Shown in pieces: positions 7,541-17,739 of a stretch of DNA of 64,000 bases. Below the pieces are notes generated by a model, which had not been told where the DNA came from, searched no databases, and saw only the letters and a program-made list of their open reading frames with translations. Position 1 is the first letter of the stretch, and every line of letters starts with the position of its first letter. This DNA comes from Bacillota bacterium (GTDB taxonomy: Bacteria > Bacillota > Dethiobacteria > DTU022). Position numbers and translations under genes: made by a program. Location: contig JAWSUE010000004.1 of NCBI GenBank assembly GCA_033549065.1, forward strand, positions 1 to 64,000, given 5' to 3'.

Positions 7541-9106
7541 TTAGACGGGACGGCCCAACTTCTTAATGCTTTCAAAAATAACCTGCGGGACTTTTCTCCC
7601 TTTTTCATATTCCCGACCAGCCATGTAGAGCTTCTCCACTTTCAGTTTCAGCAAATCGGCAGGATCAAGTTTTAAGGGGTTGCGGTTTAATATAACCATA
7701 TCGGCCGCCTTGCCCTCTTCCAGAGTCCCTCTTTCTTTTTCATCGAATGAAGTATAGGCAATGTTGTAGGTATAGAGCCTGAGAGCTTCGTGAACACTTA
7801 GAGAATGATCGGGGTTATGCTGGTTACAGGCAGCATGGATACCTTCGATGGGGTCCGGAATGGTTACCGGCCCGTCTGAACCTCCACTGACATGAATACC
7901 CATGTTAACCATTTTACGCAGGGGAGAACCGGTAATGAACCTGTCACCCAGGATCTTTTCAAGATAATCCGGAGGTTCCAGCGGAGAGGTAAGTACGGCC
8001 GGCTGCAGGGTAATGCCGATCTTCAGTGCGGCGATTTTCTCCAGGGTTTCTTCAGGAATCATGCAGGCGTGAATTAGTGTATGCCGGTGATCGTTACGCG
8101 GGAAATCTTCAAGGGCGGATTCGATAGCCCGGACTGCCTGGTTAACGGCAGCATCACCGATACAGTGCATCTGGACCTGTAACCCGGCCCGGTTAGCTGC
8201 TTTGACGAAATCGATAACCTTTTCATCACTGTAGAAAAGAATGCCCCGGTTCCCGGGGTCATCGCTATACGGTTCGAGCAGAGCAGCATCTTTAGCCCCG
8301 AAACAGCCGTCAAGCTGGCAGGCAAAGCAGCCCCCGATGCGTGGTAATTTCCGGCGTAACACTTTCTTGATATCCATAGTCTGAAAGTAGACCCGAAATT
8401 CAAGCTGAGCACTCCTTGCTACAAAGCGGACCACATCTACATCCAGATCACGGGGAAAACCGACGCCTTCCACCGGATGGACCAGACCAACCCCGTAACC
8501 GGCAAGCGTATCCATCCCCTTAACCATAGATGAAAGCAGCCTGGTAAACGGAATTTTGTTGGTAATAAAATCGTTGGCTTTAAGAAATGCCTCGTTAAAT
8601 AACTGGCCGGACTCCAGGTTGAATCCATGAAGGGAGCGTATTTCCATCGGCATCAAACCGATAGCTGCGCTGTTGGCGACAGCCGAATGTCCGTCATAAT
8701 TGATCAGGTATATTGGCCGGTCTTTTACTATATCATCCAGTTCAGTCCTGGTGATCAAACGCCTTTCCGCTATGGAATTCTTGGAATAACCGAAACCAAC
8801 CAGTACTTTTGCCCCGGGGTCTCTCTCTGCATATTCTTTAATAATCGGGCCTACATCGGCGATTGACTGAGCTGCACGGACATCATATGTGGAATTAAAT
8901 ATAGCCCAGTTTGAAAAGTGGATATGGCCATCACCAAATGCAGGGAGAAGAGCTTTCGGACCGAGGTCAATCTGCCCGGATTCGCGCATGTAGGTCCTCG
9001 GCAGTTTATCGCCGACAAATACGATTTTTCCTTCATCCTCAACTAGGTACTGATATACTGTTCCTTTTTCGTCACAGGTTACAATGTCGCCATAGAATAC
9101 CTTCAT
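7541..9106 (-). CDS. Metal-dependent amidohydrolase, YtcJ-like (Amidohydro_3)
   Basis: 521 residues with the composite fold of amidohydrolases: the GDGHIHF metal motif (HxH) near residue 60, an HCIGDAAVNQAV helix typical of the YtcJ branch, a further conserved His in LIHACMIP, and the SGGSDGPV Asp near the C-terminus. It ends with GTLEEGKAADMVILNRNP, the usual return to the small beta domain. Substrates of this branch are mostly undefined N-acyl or carbamate-like compounds. It is the last gene of a leftward series after the iron ADH and the SDR, separated from the SDR by about 200 nt, so shared transcription is possible but not certain. Confidence 0.88.
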   Translation of the reverse strand: MKVFYGDIVTCDEKGTVYQYLVEDEGKIVFVGDKLPRTYMRESGQIDLGPKALLPAFGDGHIHFSNWAIFNSTYDVRAAQSIADVGPIIKEYAERDPGAKVLVGFGYSKNSIAERRLITRTELDDIVKDRPIYLINYDGHSAVANSAAIGLMPMEIRSLHGFNLESGQLFNEAFLKANDFITNKIPFTRLLSSMVKGMDTLAGYGVGLVHPVEGVGFPRDLDVDVVRFVARSAQLEFRVYFQTMDIKKVLRRKLPRIGGCFACQLDGCFGAKDAALLEPYSDDPGNRGILFYSDEKVIDFVKAANRAGLQVQMHCIGDAAVNQAVRAIESALEDFPRNDHRHTLIHACMIPEETLEKIAALKIGITLQPAVLTSPLEPPDYLEKILGDRFITGSPLRKMVNMGIHVSGGSDGPVTIPDPIEGIHAACNQHNPDHSLSVHEALRLYTYNIAYTSFDEKERGTLEEGKAADMVILNRNPLKLDPADLLKLKVEKLYMAGREYEKGRKVPQVIFESIKKLGRPV

Positions 9107-9312
9107 TGTTTGCTATCACACTCCCCGTTTGATTACACTACAAACGAATATTATTTGATACAAAAGAACCATTGTTATTTAAATTGTTAAGTAATTCTTT
9201 ATTATTCCCTGTAACCCTTCTGTTTAGCTACCTCTTCAAATAAAAAACACTGCTTCCGGGATAAACGAAAACAGCGTTTCGAAGCACCTCTGTAGGTTAA
9301 CCCATAAGTTTG

Positions 9313-10077
9313 TTACCAGGCTACCCATCCGCCATCAACGAGAATTGTACTACCGGTAATCAGATCGGCCGAGTCTGAGCAAAGATAGAGAACTGCACCA
9401 ACAACATCGTCAGGAGTGCCAATTTTACCTAGTGGTATTCTGCTCAGCACTTCGTTATAGAAATCAATATCCTCAAACATCGGCTCGGTTAAAGGAGTCT
9501 TCAAAAAAGTCGGGGCGACACAATTTACCTTGATATTGAATTCGGCCAGTTCAACCGCCATGGCCTTCGTAGCCTGGGTGAGTCCGCCCTTGCTTGCGCA
9601 GTAGGCAGCTCGCTTGAAAAAACCAACAAACGCCATCTGGGAAGTAATACTGATAATTCGTCCTTCATTAAATTCCTTCATTTTTCTGGCAGCAGCCTGT
9701 GATGTAAAAAATGAACCTTTCAGATTAGTATTGATTACTGTATCCCATTGTTCTTCGGTAACATCAAGGGTATGAGCCTGGATATTCAGACCGGCAGAAT
9801 TGACCAGAATATCAATCTTGCCTGCCTCTTCGCTAACTTTATCGACCATTTCACTTATCTGATTAACATTTTGAACATCACAGCTGAATATTGAACATTC
9901 TCCACCTCCTTTCCTTATTTCATCTCTAACTACTTCCAGATCTTTAAGGGTTCTGCTGACGGCAAAAACCTTGGCGCCTGATTCAGCCAGCTTCAATGCA
10001 ATTGCCCTGCCTATACCTTTCCCGGCTCCGGTAACTATTGCATTTTCCCCTGTCAGATCCACGCTTATTTTTCCCAT
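9313..10077 (-). CDS. Short-chain dehydrogenase/reductase (SDR)
   Basis: 254 residues, the usual SDR length. The NAD(P) motif TGAGKGIG is near residue 17, NSAGLN marks the beta-4 strand, the catalytic Ser lies in SITSQMAF, and YCASKGG supplies the YxxxK pair. The C-terminus (GSTILVDGGW) is typical of the gluconate 5-dehydrogenase and 3-oxoacyl-reductase branch. A strong AGGAGG site precedes the ATG. It starts 28 nt after the iron ADH gene, so the two are probably one transcript and act on the same alcohol or sugar-derived substrate. The exact substrate cannot be told. Confidence 0.92.
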   Translation of the reverse strand: MGKISVDLTGENAIVTGAGKGIGRAIALKLAESGAKVFAVSRTLKDLEVVRDEIRKGGGECSIFSCDVQNVNQISEMVDKVSEEAGKIDILVNSAGLNIQAHTLDVTEEQWDTVINTNLKGSFFTSQAAARKMKEFNEGRIISITSQMAFVGFFKRAAYCASKGGLTQATKAMAVELAEFNIKVNCVAPTFLKTPLTEPMFEDIDFYNEVLSRIPLGKIGTPDDVVGAVLYLCSDSADLITGSTILVDGGWVAW

Positions 10078-10105
10078 TTTAACCTCCTATCATACCTGTA
10101 CGACT

Positions 10106-11260
10106 TTAATCGAGAGCATTATATAAGCAGCTGGTAACTTCCTCAAGGGTCAGTTTTTTTGGGCTGTTATCCATCAAGCGGGTTACTTTCATAGCTGCCT
10201 CAGCCAGGTCGGGAATATCTTGCTTTTTCACCCCGAATAAGCTCAACTTTTGCGGAATACCGATATCCTTTGAAAGGGAAAATACCGCTTTGGGCGCGAG
10301 ATTGGCCTGTTCCCGCAGTGGCATTTGATCAGTAATTTCGCCAAGCGCATGGGCTATGTTTGCAAACTTTTTCAGGTTACCAACCAGGTTATATTCCATA
10401 ATATACGGCAGGAGAAGGGCATTGGTTACCCCGTGACCGGTTCCAAAGCGACCGCCAATCGGGTAAGCACAGGCGTGAACTGCCCCGACTCCGGCATTAG
10501 CTAATGAAATTCCTGCAAAAACGCTGCCCAGAGCCATATCTTCCCGGGCTTTTGCATCAGTTCCTGAAGCCACAGCTTGTCTTAAACTTTCTCCAATCAA
10601 CTCGATCGCTTTCAGAGCATAAAGATCTGTTTGAATAGTAGCCTTTGGTGCGGTGTAAGATTCAATCGCGTGAGTCAGAGCATCCATGCCGGTCGCAGCA
10701 GTTACGCTTGGAGGCATGGTTAAAGTTAAGTCTGAGTCAACAATGGCCACCTCCGGCAATAAATATTTACTAACTACTCCCTTTTTAAGCTGTTCTTTTT
10801 TATCGGTAAAGATAGCGTTCTTTGTTACTTCAGCCCCGGTACCGGCTGTGGTTGGTATCAGGATTTTTGGAATGCCCGATTTCGGAATCAGATTTATACC
10901 GACATAGTCAAGAATACTTCCCCCGTTTGTAGCAAGAATAGAGACGCCCTTCGCAACATCAAGCGGGCTGCCACCACCCAGGCCGATAATCAGATCGCAC
11001 GATTCCATTTTGAAAGCTTCCAGGCAGCGATCGAGATCTTCAACTGTTGGTTCCGGTTTAACATTAAGGTATAATAAAAATTCAGCAGTTGATTCCTTAA
11101 CCTGCCTGGCTACTTTTTCAATCAGGCCTGCATCGGCCACCCCTTTATCGGAAATCAGGAACACTTTTTTAGCCCGATATCCGGCAACCTCAGGGCCTAG
11201 TTCAGAAAGTGCACCTCTTCCGAAATAGTTAATACCTGGAAGACTGAATGGGAAAACCAT
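10106..11260 (-). CDS. Iron-containing (group III) alcohol dehydrogenase
   Basis: 384 residues with the family signatures GGGSPLDVAKG (NAD-binding loop), PTTAGTGAEVTKNAIF, and the iron ligands Asp/His in DSDLT, DALTHAIESYT and GHGVTNALLLPYIM, plus HACAYPIGG. It oxidises primary alcohols or diols, or reduces aldehydes, with NAD(P). It is the first gene of the leftward group and is preceded by two LacI-type operators. That suggests induction by a carbohydrate or polyol signal through the LacI-family protein encoded just upstream. AGGAGG site 7 nt from the ATG. Confidence 0.93.
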   Translation of the reverse strand: MVFPFSLPGINYFGRGALSELGPEVAGYRAKKVFLISDKGVADAGLIEKVARQVKESTAEFLLYLNVKPEPTVEDLDRCLEAFKMESCDLIIGLGGGSPLDVAKGVSILATNGGSILDYVGINLIPKSGIPKILIPTTAGTGAEVTKNAIFTDKKEQLKKGVVSKYLLPEVAIVDSDLTLTMPPSVTAATGMDALTHAIESYTAPKATIQTDLYALKAIELIGESLRQAVASGTDAKAREDMALGSVFAGISLANAGVGAVHACAYPIGGRFGTGHGVTNALLLPYIMEYNLVGNLKKFANIAHALGEITDQMPLREQANLAPKAVFSLSKDIGIPQKLSLFGVKKQDIPDLAEAAMKVTRLMDNSPKKLTLEEVTSCLYNALD

Positions 11261-11300
11261 CTATTTTACCTCCTAGCGTTGATCTCGACATGTACAAAAA

Positions 11301-11314
11301 TGTAAACGATTACA
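11301..11314. promoter_or_regulatory. LacI-family operator, proximal copy
   Basis: TGTAAACGATTACA, a near-palindrome with the central CG typical of LacI/GalR operators, 41 nt upstream of the iron ADH start. Its exact reverse complement occurs at 11404-11417. Confidence 0.7.
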
Positions 11315-11403
11315 CTTTTAGCCGCTTTGATGTTTAAATTCTAATGGTGTTTTGGCCTTATCCCGCTTAAGATTATGTAGGTTCCTGTTGCTGAGGATGT
11401 TTG

Positions 11404-11417
11404 TGTAATCGTTTACA
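11404..11417. promoter_or_regulatory. LacI-family operator, distal copy
   Basis: TGTAATCGTTTACA, the exact reverse complement of 11301-11314. Centre-to-centre spacing is 103 bp. Two operators at this distance fit a DNA-looping arrangement over the ADH promoter. Confidence 0.7.
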
Positions 11418-11499
11418 TTATCTTAAGCTATTCAATATTATCAATAATAATCCTGCTGGTTATTTATTAATTTTTATAGCTATTTCTATTATAAATCAT

Positions 11500-12504
11500 T
11501 TATAATGGCCCTGTTGTTTCCCTTACAGCCAAGGCAGGCTTGAGAACAATCTGGACAGGCTGTTGAATGCTTACTGCTGTAATAATTTTACAAAGATTAT
11601 CAATTGCAATTTCTGCCATTATATTCGGGTTCTGGGATACAGTTGTCAGTTTAATGCCGCTGTGAGATGAAATTTCGATATCATCAAAACCTACAAGAGA
11701 AATATCTTTGGGAATTGACAACCCGGAGGCAACAATTGCCTCCATGGCGCTTAAAGCCATCAAGTCGTTGCCGGCAAAGATTGCTGTCGGAGGATCAGCT
11801 AAAGAAAGCAGTTTCTTTGTCGCCTCGTACGATTCTTTACTTCTGTACTGACCCTGCACCACCAGTTTCTCGTCATAGGGCAGGCCAAAATATTTAAGAG
11901 CGTTGATATAACCACTGGTTCTTTCCCTTCCGGTAGAGAAGGTTTGCGGTCCCCTGATTAGAGCAATTCTTCGATGGCCGAGTTTATAAAGATGTTCGAC
12001 GGCAATAAAAGACCCTCTTTCATTGTCGAGAATAACGTAATTCAGGTTACTGCTTTTTGATGTCACCCGGTTATACAGCATATGTGGAATATTGTTCTGA
12101 ATTACCTTGTTAACCGCCGGATCTTTCCAATGTACTGAAGCGAAAATGAAACCGTCAACTTTACGCTGAAGCAGGATCTCAATATCTTTCTGCTGTTCAT
12201 CGAGATCATTGTTGGTATTGCAGAGAATAATTGAATAACCGTGCCTGCCGGCAGTTTCAATAATTGTTTTTGCAGTTTCAGCATAAAAAGGATTTGTTAT
12301 ATCAGCCAGGATCAGGCCGATGCTGTTTGTTTTTTTACTGCGCATGCCCCTGGCCAGGCTGTTGGGATAGTAGCTCAGTTCCTTGATTGCCTTTTGAACT
12401 TTCTCTCTTGTTTCCGGTTTTACATTCTTGGCATCATTGATCACTCGTGAGACTGTGGCTCCGGAAACACCCGCTTTGCGGGCTATATCCTTGATAGTTG
12501 ACAT
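11500..12504 (-). CDS. LacI-family transcriptional regulator
   Basis: 334 residues. The N-terminal helix-turn-helix is classical ([20 protein letters not shown]), followed by the hinge helix ([14 protein letters not shown]) that inserts at a central CpG, and a periplasmic-binding-protein-like core ([14 protein letters not shown] to the C-terminus) that binds a sugar-type effector. It lies directly upstream of, and in the same direction as, the iron ADH group. The only CG-centred palindromes nearby are the two between this gene and the ADH, so it most likely represses that group. Its own promoter region is short and shows no such operator. Confidence 0.93.
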   Translation of the reverse strand: MSTIKDIARKAGVSGATVSRVINDAKNVKPETREKVQKAIKELSYYPNSLARGMRSKKTNSIGLILADITNPFYAETAKTIIETAGRHGYSIILCNTNNDLDEQQKDIEILLQRKVDGFIFASVHWKDPAVNKVIQNNIPHMLYNRVTSKSSNLNYVILDNERGSFIAVEHLYKLGHRRIALIRGPQTFSTGRERTSGYINALKYFGLPYDEKLVVQGQYRSKESYEATKKLLSLADPPTAIFAGNDLMALSAMEAIVASGLSIPKDISLVGFDDIEISSHSGIKLTTVSQNPNIMAEIAIDNLCKIITAVSIQQPVQIVLKPALAVRETTGPL

Positions 12505-12546
12505 GTTATAATTCCCATCTAAAAACTTATTAGTATTATTACAGAC

Positions 12547-13350
12547 TTAATTGTCTGAAACAGGCAATTCCGGGTACAAACTAGGCGAGCGCTTGATAAA
12601 TATAATGCTGAAAACAGCCAAAAGTAACAGGTATAATTCTGCATACAAAATATCCATTCCGAGGCCGGGGATTATAACTACCGGAATATTGACCGCTGCA
12701 TGAAGTAGGATTGCATAAAGCAGGTAGATGTAGTTACGCCTGGTTACAGCCAGCAAAACGATAAGGGAAAGAGCTATGTGAATAAAAATAGTAAATGCCC
12801 GTTCAAACCCGGCAACAAGATATATATGCGGTGGCAGACTGATCAGTTGTGTCTTGATATATTGGGCCATTTCAGGCCCCAACTGGGGGGCCAGGAGTTC
12901 ATCGTATGCACCGGTGTTGATCATAACACTGTAAACCAGATTATTTATATAGGTAAAGCCGGTCAGTATTATTGCCTCAATTCCACCGTGACCGATACCG
13001 AAGGCAATACCATTTTTCCATGAAAGGTGTTTTTTTAATAGAAATTTAAAACCGAGAAAGCGGGCAACTTCCTCAAACAATCCGGCAGTAAGTGACAGGA
13101 AGAGAGCGATCAGGATCAGGTTTGCTGCCATCTGTCGGTACCAATCCATGCCGGAAATTACACTAAGAATGGGAATACGGATAAAAACCTGTGATACCAG
13201 AAATGCAAGAGCGCCTACCAGTACAGCAACGATGGAGATGCGTTCTTTAACATAGAAGTAGATCAAGAGGATCAGGGGTAATCCGAAACAGATCAGGAGC
13301 GTGATGATCATCGCAACCAGGGAGGTTGAACCAACTGTTTCTGCTGCCAT
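12547..13350 (-). CDS. YhfC-family integral membrane protein (putative intramembrane protease fold)
   Basis: 267 residues with about seven or eight membrane helices. FEEVARFLGFKFLLKK near residue 93 and GIGHGGIEAI near 118 are the two conserved blocks of the YhfC family. Their Glu-Glu, Arg and His residues resemble CPBP/Abi-type membrane proteases, but activity in the YhfC family is not well established. The start has a GAGGT site. It ends 42 nt upstream of the LacI gene start on the same strand, so they may share a transcript, though no functional link is evident. Confidence 0.82.
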   Translation of the reverse strand: MAAETVGSTSLVAMIITLLICFGLPLILLIYFYVKERISIVAVLVGALAFLVSQVFIRIPILSVISGMDWYRQMAANLILIALFLSLTAGLFEEVARFLGFKFLLKKHLSWKNGIAFGIGHGGIEAIILTGFTYINNLVYSVMINTGAYDELLAPQLGPEMAQYIKTQLISLPPHIYLVAGFERAFTIFIHIALSLIVLLAVTRRNYIYLLYAILLHAAVNIPVVIIPGLGMDILYAELYLLLLAVFSIIFIKRSPSLYPELPVSDN

Positions 13351-13568
13351 TTCTTTACCTCACTTCTTATATTATACAGTCATATTCAACAACTTCTGAT
13401 TAATAACCTTCTCAATAATTCAGGATATTAGATGCCTTTTGACGCACAGGCATGCTCAGTAAAATAATACTACAGTGCAGCGGATACTAAAGCAGGTAAA
13501 AATGAAGGTGTTGTAGAAGAACAAAACCTGTTCTGCAGATTATTGCTGTTGGAAGATTGGAGGCTATC

Positions 13569-14465
13569 ATGACTGCGAAAGTGATACTGAACCCCTACTC
13601 AAACCGTTGGAATGCTCAAAAACGCTGGCCGGAAGCCAGAGCTGCCCTGGAGGAAGCCGGTGTGGATTTCTCCTTTGTTGTTTCAGAGCACAGCCGCCAT
13701 CCGGTTGATCTGGCCGAAGAAGCTGTGCGGGAAGGTTTTTCGACGATTATAGCTGCCGGCGGAGATGGTACGATCGGTGACGTGGTGAATGGGATGGCAA
13801 AAGCAAAGGGGAAAGCACATCTCGGAACCCTGGGCATTATGCCCCTGGGAACAGCCAATGATCTCGTCTGCAACCTCAACATGCCCCTGGATCTTAAAGA
13901 AGCTGCCGGGGTTATAGCCACCGGCAAAACGAGATCGATCGATGTCTGCGTCGCCGGTGAACGGGTTTTTGTCAATAATTCAGCCATGGGTTTGGAACCG
14001 TACATAACTGTTCTGCAGCAGCAGATGACATTCTTAAAAGGAATTCCCCGCTACCTGGCGGCAGCAGTAAAAGGGATTGCCCATAATCCCAGCTGGCAGG
14101 CTGAAATCGAATGGGATGGTGGAAGTTACAAAGGACCCCTGACGTTGATCTCGGTCGGCAATGCCCCACGAACCGGCGGTCTATTTTTCATGGCACCCCA
14201 TGCTGACCCGTCCGATGGCTTACTCACAGCCGTGCTGGCCTACAAGAAATCGTCTTTGAGTCTGCTTGCCCTGCTTCCCAAAGCTATGAAACCGGAAGGA
14301 ACCTTTGTTAAAGCTGAAGGCGTTCAGGAAATTCACACCAGGCAGATCAGCGTCCGGTTGAAATCGCCTTCACCCGCTCATTCGGATGGGGAGCTGTTCC
14401 CGGAATATGTAGACAGCCTTGAATACAGTATCATGCCCGGAATGATCGATATACTGGTCCCGTGA
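13569..14465 (+). CDS. YegS/DgkB-like lipid kinase
   Basis: 298 residues of the diacylglycerol kinase catalytic family. It shows the N-terminal NPYSN motif, the nucleotide loop AAGGDGTIGDVVNG and the MPLGTANDL motif, plus SVGNAPRTGGLFFMAPHADPSDG. A TTG at 13557 would extend the frame, but it overlaps the GGAGG site at 13559-13563; the ATG at 13569 is correctly spaced from that site, so I start there. Phosphorylates a membrane lipid such as diacylglycerol or a related alcohol. It stands alone, converging on the UPF0210 gene with 9 nt between stops. Confidence 0.9.
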   Translation: MTAKVILNPYSNRWNAQKRWPEARAALEEAGVDFSFVVSEHSRHPVDLAEEAVREGFSTIIAAGGDGTIGDVVNGMAKAKGKAHLGTLGIMPLGTANDLVCNLNMPLDLKEAAGVIATGKTRSIDVCVAGERVFVNNSAMGLEPYITVLQQQMTFLKGIPRYLAAAVKGIAHNPSWQAEIEWDGGSYKGPLTLISVGNAPRTGGLFFMAPHADPSDGLLTAVLAYKKSSLSLLALLPKAMKPEGTFVKAEGVQEIHTRQISVRLKSPSPAHSDGELFPEYVDSLEYSIMPGMIDILVP

Positions 14466-14474
14466 TAACCGATT

Positions 14475-15833
14475 TTAGTTGCGCAGGCTGTGAATCGGGG
14501 CTGGGATGCGACCGCCGCGCCTGACAAACTTCTCTGCCTTGAATTTATTTACAGCCATGATCGGTGCTCTCCCCAATAGACCGCCAAACTCAACAGAATC
14601 TCCAACTTTTTTGCCATAAGCCGGTATTATTCTCACCGCAGTCGTTTTATTATTAAATACACCGATGGCCGCTTCATCGGCGATAATGGCGGCAATAGTT
14701 TCTTCCGAAGTATTTCCGGGCACCGCAATCATATCAAGACCCACAGAGCAAACTGCGGTCATCGCTTCCAGCTTTTCCAGGTTCAGCGCTTTATCATTTA
14801 CAGCTCTGATCATCCCTGCATCTTCGCTGACCGGGATAAAGGCCCCGGATAAACCGCCCACATAAGAAGATGCCATGGCTCCGCCCTTTTTAACCGCATC
14901 ATTCAGCAAAGCCAGGGCGGCTGTCGAACCGGGAGCGCCGCACCTTTCAAGACCCATCTCCTCAAGGATCTCTGCCACACTATCACCGACAGCCGGTGTA
15001 GGGGCCAGTGATACATCGACAATACCGAAAGGAACACCCAGTTTTTTCGCCGCCGCCCGACCAACAAGTTCGCCCATGCGGGTTATCTTAAACGCTGTTT
15101 TCTTAATCGTTTCAGAAAGTTCACCCAGGTCGGCATCACCAACACGGCTGATCGCACTTTTTACCACGCCCGGTCCGCTTACCCCGGTATTGATCACGCA
15201 ATCCGGTTCGCCGATTCCGTGGAACGCCCCGGCCATAAAGGGATTATCCTCGGGAACATTGGCAAATACTACCAGTTTCGCACAGCCGATACTATCGCGA
15301 TCACCTGTCAGTTTCGCCGTCTCCCTGATCACCCTGCTGAGCATGTAGATTGCATCCATATTGATCCCGGTTCGCGAAGTTGCCACGTTTACCGAAGCGC
15401 AGACCCGTTCTGTTTCGCTCAAAGCCTGCGGGATCGATTGTATCAGCTTCAAATCGCCTCCGGTGAATCCCTTGTGCACCAAAGCGGAGAATCCGCCAAT
15501 AAAATTAACACCCACCTCTTGTGCTGCTTTCTCAAGGGCGTAGGCATATTCCATGTAGTTTTCAGCAGAACTCGCTTCGGCGACGAGTGCTATCGGGGTC
15601 ACCGAAATACGCTTATTAACAATGGGCAGCCCATATTCACGTGAAATTTCTTCACCGGCCTGAACCAGCGAACCAGCTAAGCGGGTGATCTTGTCATAAA
15701 TTTTTCTGCCCGCTGCTTTGTGGTCGGCATCGCTGCAGTCGCGCAGGCTTATACCCATCGTAATGGTCCGGATATCGAGATTTTCTTCCTGGACCATCTT
15801 GATCGTTTCCAGGATTTCTTCAATAGTAAGCAA
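14475..15833 (-). CDS. UPF0210 (DUF711) family protein, PFL-like
   Basis: 452 residues matching the conserved UPF0210 family along its length ([14 protein letters not shown] at the N-terminus, [20 protein letters not shown] in the middle, [10 protein letters not shown] near the end). The family has a pyruvate-formate-lyase-like barrel fold but no proven reaction. The start appears to be TTG. The gene for a UPF0237 ACT-domain protein lies 12 nt upstream on the same strand, the neighbour seen with this family in many Gram-positive bacteria. A sensor-enzyme pair is plausible, with the ACT protein binding a small ligand. Confidence 0.92.
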   Translation of the reverse strand: MLTIEEILETIKMVQEENLDIRTITMGISLRDCSDADHKAAGRKIYDKITRLAGSLVQAGEEISREYGLPIVNKRISVTPIALVAEASSAENYMEYAYALEKAAQEVGVNFIGGFSALVHKGFTGGDLKLIQSIPQALSETERVCASVNVATSRTGINMDAIYMLSRVIRETAKLTGDRDSIGCAKLVVFANVPEDNPFMAGAFHGIGEPDCVINTGVSGPGVVKSAISRVGDADLGELSETIKKTAFKITRMGELVGRAAAKKLGVPFGIVDVSLAPTPAVGDSVAEILEEMGLERCGAPGSTAALALLNDAVKKGGAMASSYVGGLSGAFIPVSEDAGMIRAVNDKALNLEKLEAMTAVCSVGLDMIAVPGNTSEETIAAIIADEAAIGVFNNKTTAVRIIPAYGKKVGDSVEFGGLLGRAPIMAVNKFKAEKFVRRGGRIPAPIHSLRN

Positions 15834-15845
15834 CAGCTTAACCCC

Positions 15846-16145
15846 CTAAATCCGGTGCATGAAGTTGAAAATATCTTCATGCTGGACATCAATTCTCATT
15901 TTTAACTCTTCACCTTTTTTCGCCAGCAGATCTTTCAGTGTAACGAGATCAACAGCTGCCTGGGCCATATCAGCCACGAGGACCATGACAAAAAATTCCT
16001 GCATTACTGTCTGACTGATATCGAGAATATTCACCCCGTTATCAGCGAGAACTGTTGCCACAGCGGCAATAATCCCCACCCGGTCCGGGCCGATTACGGT
16101 AATGACAACCCTGTTTCCTCCGGGAAGCGCTTTCAACCGGTTCAT
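15846..16145 (-). CDS. ACT-domain protein, UPF0237 family
   Basis: About 99 residues, essentially one ACT domain (VVITVIGPDRVGIIAAVATVLAD, then DISQTVMQEFFVMV). ACT domains bind amino acids or similar ligands at dimer interfaces. Two ATG codons are possible; the second (16145) is 7 nt from the AAAGGAG site, the first (16151) only 1 nt, so the second is chosen. Sits upstream of the UPF0210 gene and probably regulates or partners it. Confidence 0.9.
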   Translation of the reverse strand: MNRLKALPGGNRVVITVIGPDRVGIIAAVATVLADNGVNILDISQTVMQEFFVMVLVADMAQAAVDLVTLKDLLAKKGEELKMRIDVQHEDIFNFMHRI

Positions 16146-16174
16146 GGTCATACTCCTTTCTTAATGCTAATTGT

Positions 16175-17569
16175 TTACTCCAGCTCTATAAAATGGTTTC
16201 CCCTGTTTCGCAGATAATCAATAGCCAGAATAAGAAAACTGGCTGCCAGGCCGATATACAGCGGGTTCAAGGCTAATTTAATGATAGTCCCGATTATAAC
16301 AATCGATGGACCGAGGATTACCGACAGAGTGCCAGCCCCGGGGGAAATTTTTCCTTTCAGGAAGATTACGGCAAGCAGGGGAAAGCAGATTGTTGCTCCC
16401 CGCAGTCCAAGGGAAAGGTAGCTCCAGTTAAGAATAACCACATCATTGCCCACGATGAGGACAACTGCCAGGGCCAAAGACATGACTGCTATGATAGATA
16501 TCCGGAAAACGGTTAAAACCTGTTTATCGTCTGCTTTCGGTTTTAGCCGCAAATAGATATCCCGGTTAAACATGGTGCTAACCCCGAGTGTCAGGCCGGC
16601 TCCTGTGCCGATTGAGGCCAGAAGCAGGGTCGCCAGGACAATTCCGGCAAACCAGGGTGGCAAATGATTCAGTACGAAGAGCGGCAGAGCATGAGCCGGA
16701 TTTATACCCGGATAGTGCATCCGCATGAAAAGACCGACCAGGATTCCACCGAGTCCGATGGCCGGACCGAGAAGAGCGCTCAACAGGGCGCCGTTACGGG
16801 CTGCTTTTAAATCGCGGCTGCAAAATATACCCTGAAAATAAATCTGGCTCGAAAGAACACCGACCATGAGGGCAAAAGCTGAAGCGAGGTCAGTATTTAC
16901 TCCCCGGCCGAAGAGGCTGAACCAGGGGTATGAAGGGAAGTAGCCGGTGATCCCTGAAACTCCTCCGGAGAGAAGAAAGGCTACAAACCCGGCAGCAATC
17001 ATGGCAAAACAGGTGAGCATAATTTTACTTACGCCCATCAAGCCTGTCCCCCAGGCTCCGCCGAAGACAACATACAATATGGCCAGGGCAACTGTCAGTA
17101 AAGCAGCCAGGCTCAGATTAAGGGCAAACATTGAGGACAGCAGGGCCATCGAAGAGAACACCTGGGGCATTATATTGATAAACATTCCAAGGGATACAAA
17201 GACAGCGGCCATCACCCCGGCAGTTGTGCCATAGCTGGAAGATATAAACCGGGGAATTGTTTCAAACCTGGTCTCTCGCATCGGCTTGACCAGGAAGATG
17301 GCTATGATCAGGCATCCGATACCGCCTCCCAGGGTAAACCACCAGGCAGATAAACCGTATAGATAGGCCAGCTGCGAAGTGCCGATGGTTGAAGCGCCGC
17401 CGACGAGAGTGCCCAGTATAGTGCCCATAACCAGGAATGAACCGGCTTTGCGGCCGCTAACAGAAAAATCGAGAGCAGTCCGGACTTTGCGGCCGGAGTA
17501 GATGCCGATCCCAAATACAGCAATCAGGGTTATTACAATACCAACTGCATGCAGCGCTGTCAGTTCCAT
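16175..17569 (-). CDS. Sodium:solute symporter (SSS family)
   Basis: 464 residues with about 12-13 membrane helices. The N-terminal GIYSGRKVRTALDFSVSGRK and the GTLVGGASTIGTSQLAYLYG region are characteristic of SSS transporters, in which the latter helps form the Na+ and substrate site. Substrates of the family include carboxylates, amino acids, sugars and pantothenate; this sequence alone does not decide. It is 29 nt upstream of the ACT gene in the same direction, so transporter, ACT protein and UPF0210 protein may form one operon and handle a common ligand. Confidence 0.9.
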   Translation of the reverse strand: MELTALHAVGIVITLIAVFGIGIYSGRKVRTALDFSVSGRKAGSFLVMGTILGTLVGGASTIGTSQLAYLYGLSAWWFTLGGGIGCLIIAIFLVKPMRETRFETIPRFISSSYGTTAGVMAAVFVSLGMFINIMPQVFSSMALLSSMFALNLSLAALLTVALAILYVVFGGAWGTGLMGVSKIMLTCFAMIAAGFVAFLLSGGVSGITGYFPSYPWFSLFGRGVNTDLASAFALMVGVLSSQIYFQGIFCSRDLKAARNGALLSALLGPAIGLGGILVGLFMRMHYPGINPAHALPLFVLNHLPPWFAGIVLATLLLASIGTGAGLTLGVSTMFNRDIYLRLKPKADDKQVLTVFRISIIAVMSLALAVVLIVGNDVVILNWSYLSLGLRGATICFPLLAVIFLKGKISPGAGTLSVILGPSIVIIGTIIKLALNPLYIGLAASFLILAIDYLRNRGNHFIELE

Positions 17570-17684
17570 CTATTATTGCATCCTTTAATGGGCATTATAA
17601 GATTATTCCTATTATAGCTTATTGAATGAAATGAAAACAGCTAAACTTGGGTAATCTAGTGAGGCAGGTCAAGGCATAAATGAA

Positions 17685-17717
17685 AAGGCACCGGGATAAG
17701 ATCATTCCCGATGCCTT
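17685..17717 (-). terminator. Terminator of hsp20
   Basis: AAGGCACCGGGA (17685-17696) pairs with TCCCGATGCCTT (17706-17717) with one A-C mismatch; on the minus strand the stem is followed by TTTTCATTT. Confidence 0.75.
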
Positions 17718-17739
17718 GACTCTTGAGTTATTTTAAGTT

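Noticed and set aside
14875-15348. Long plus-strand frame opposite the UPF0210 gene
   Set aside because: Antisense shadow of a well-recognised gene, with a low-complexity Ala/Ser/Pro composition and no start signal. The plus-strand frames at 6693-7193 and 15219-15644 are rejected for the same reason.
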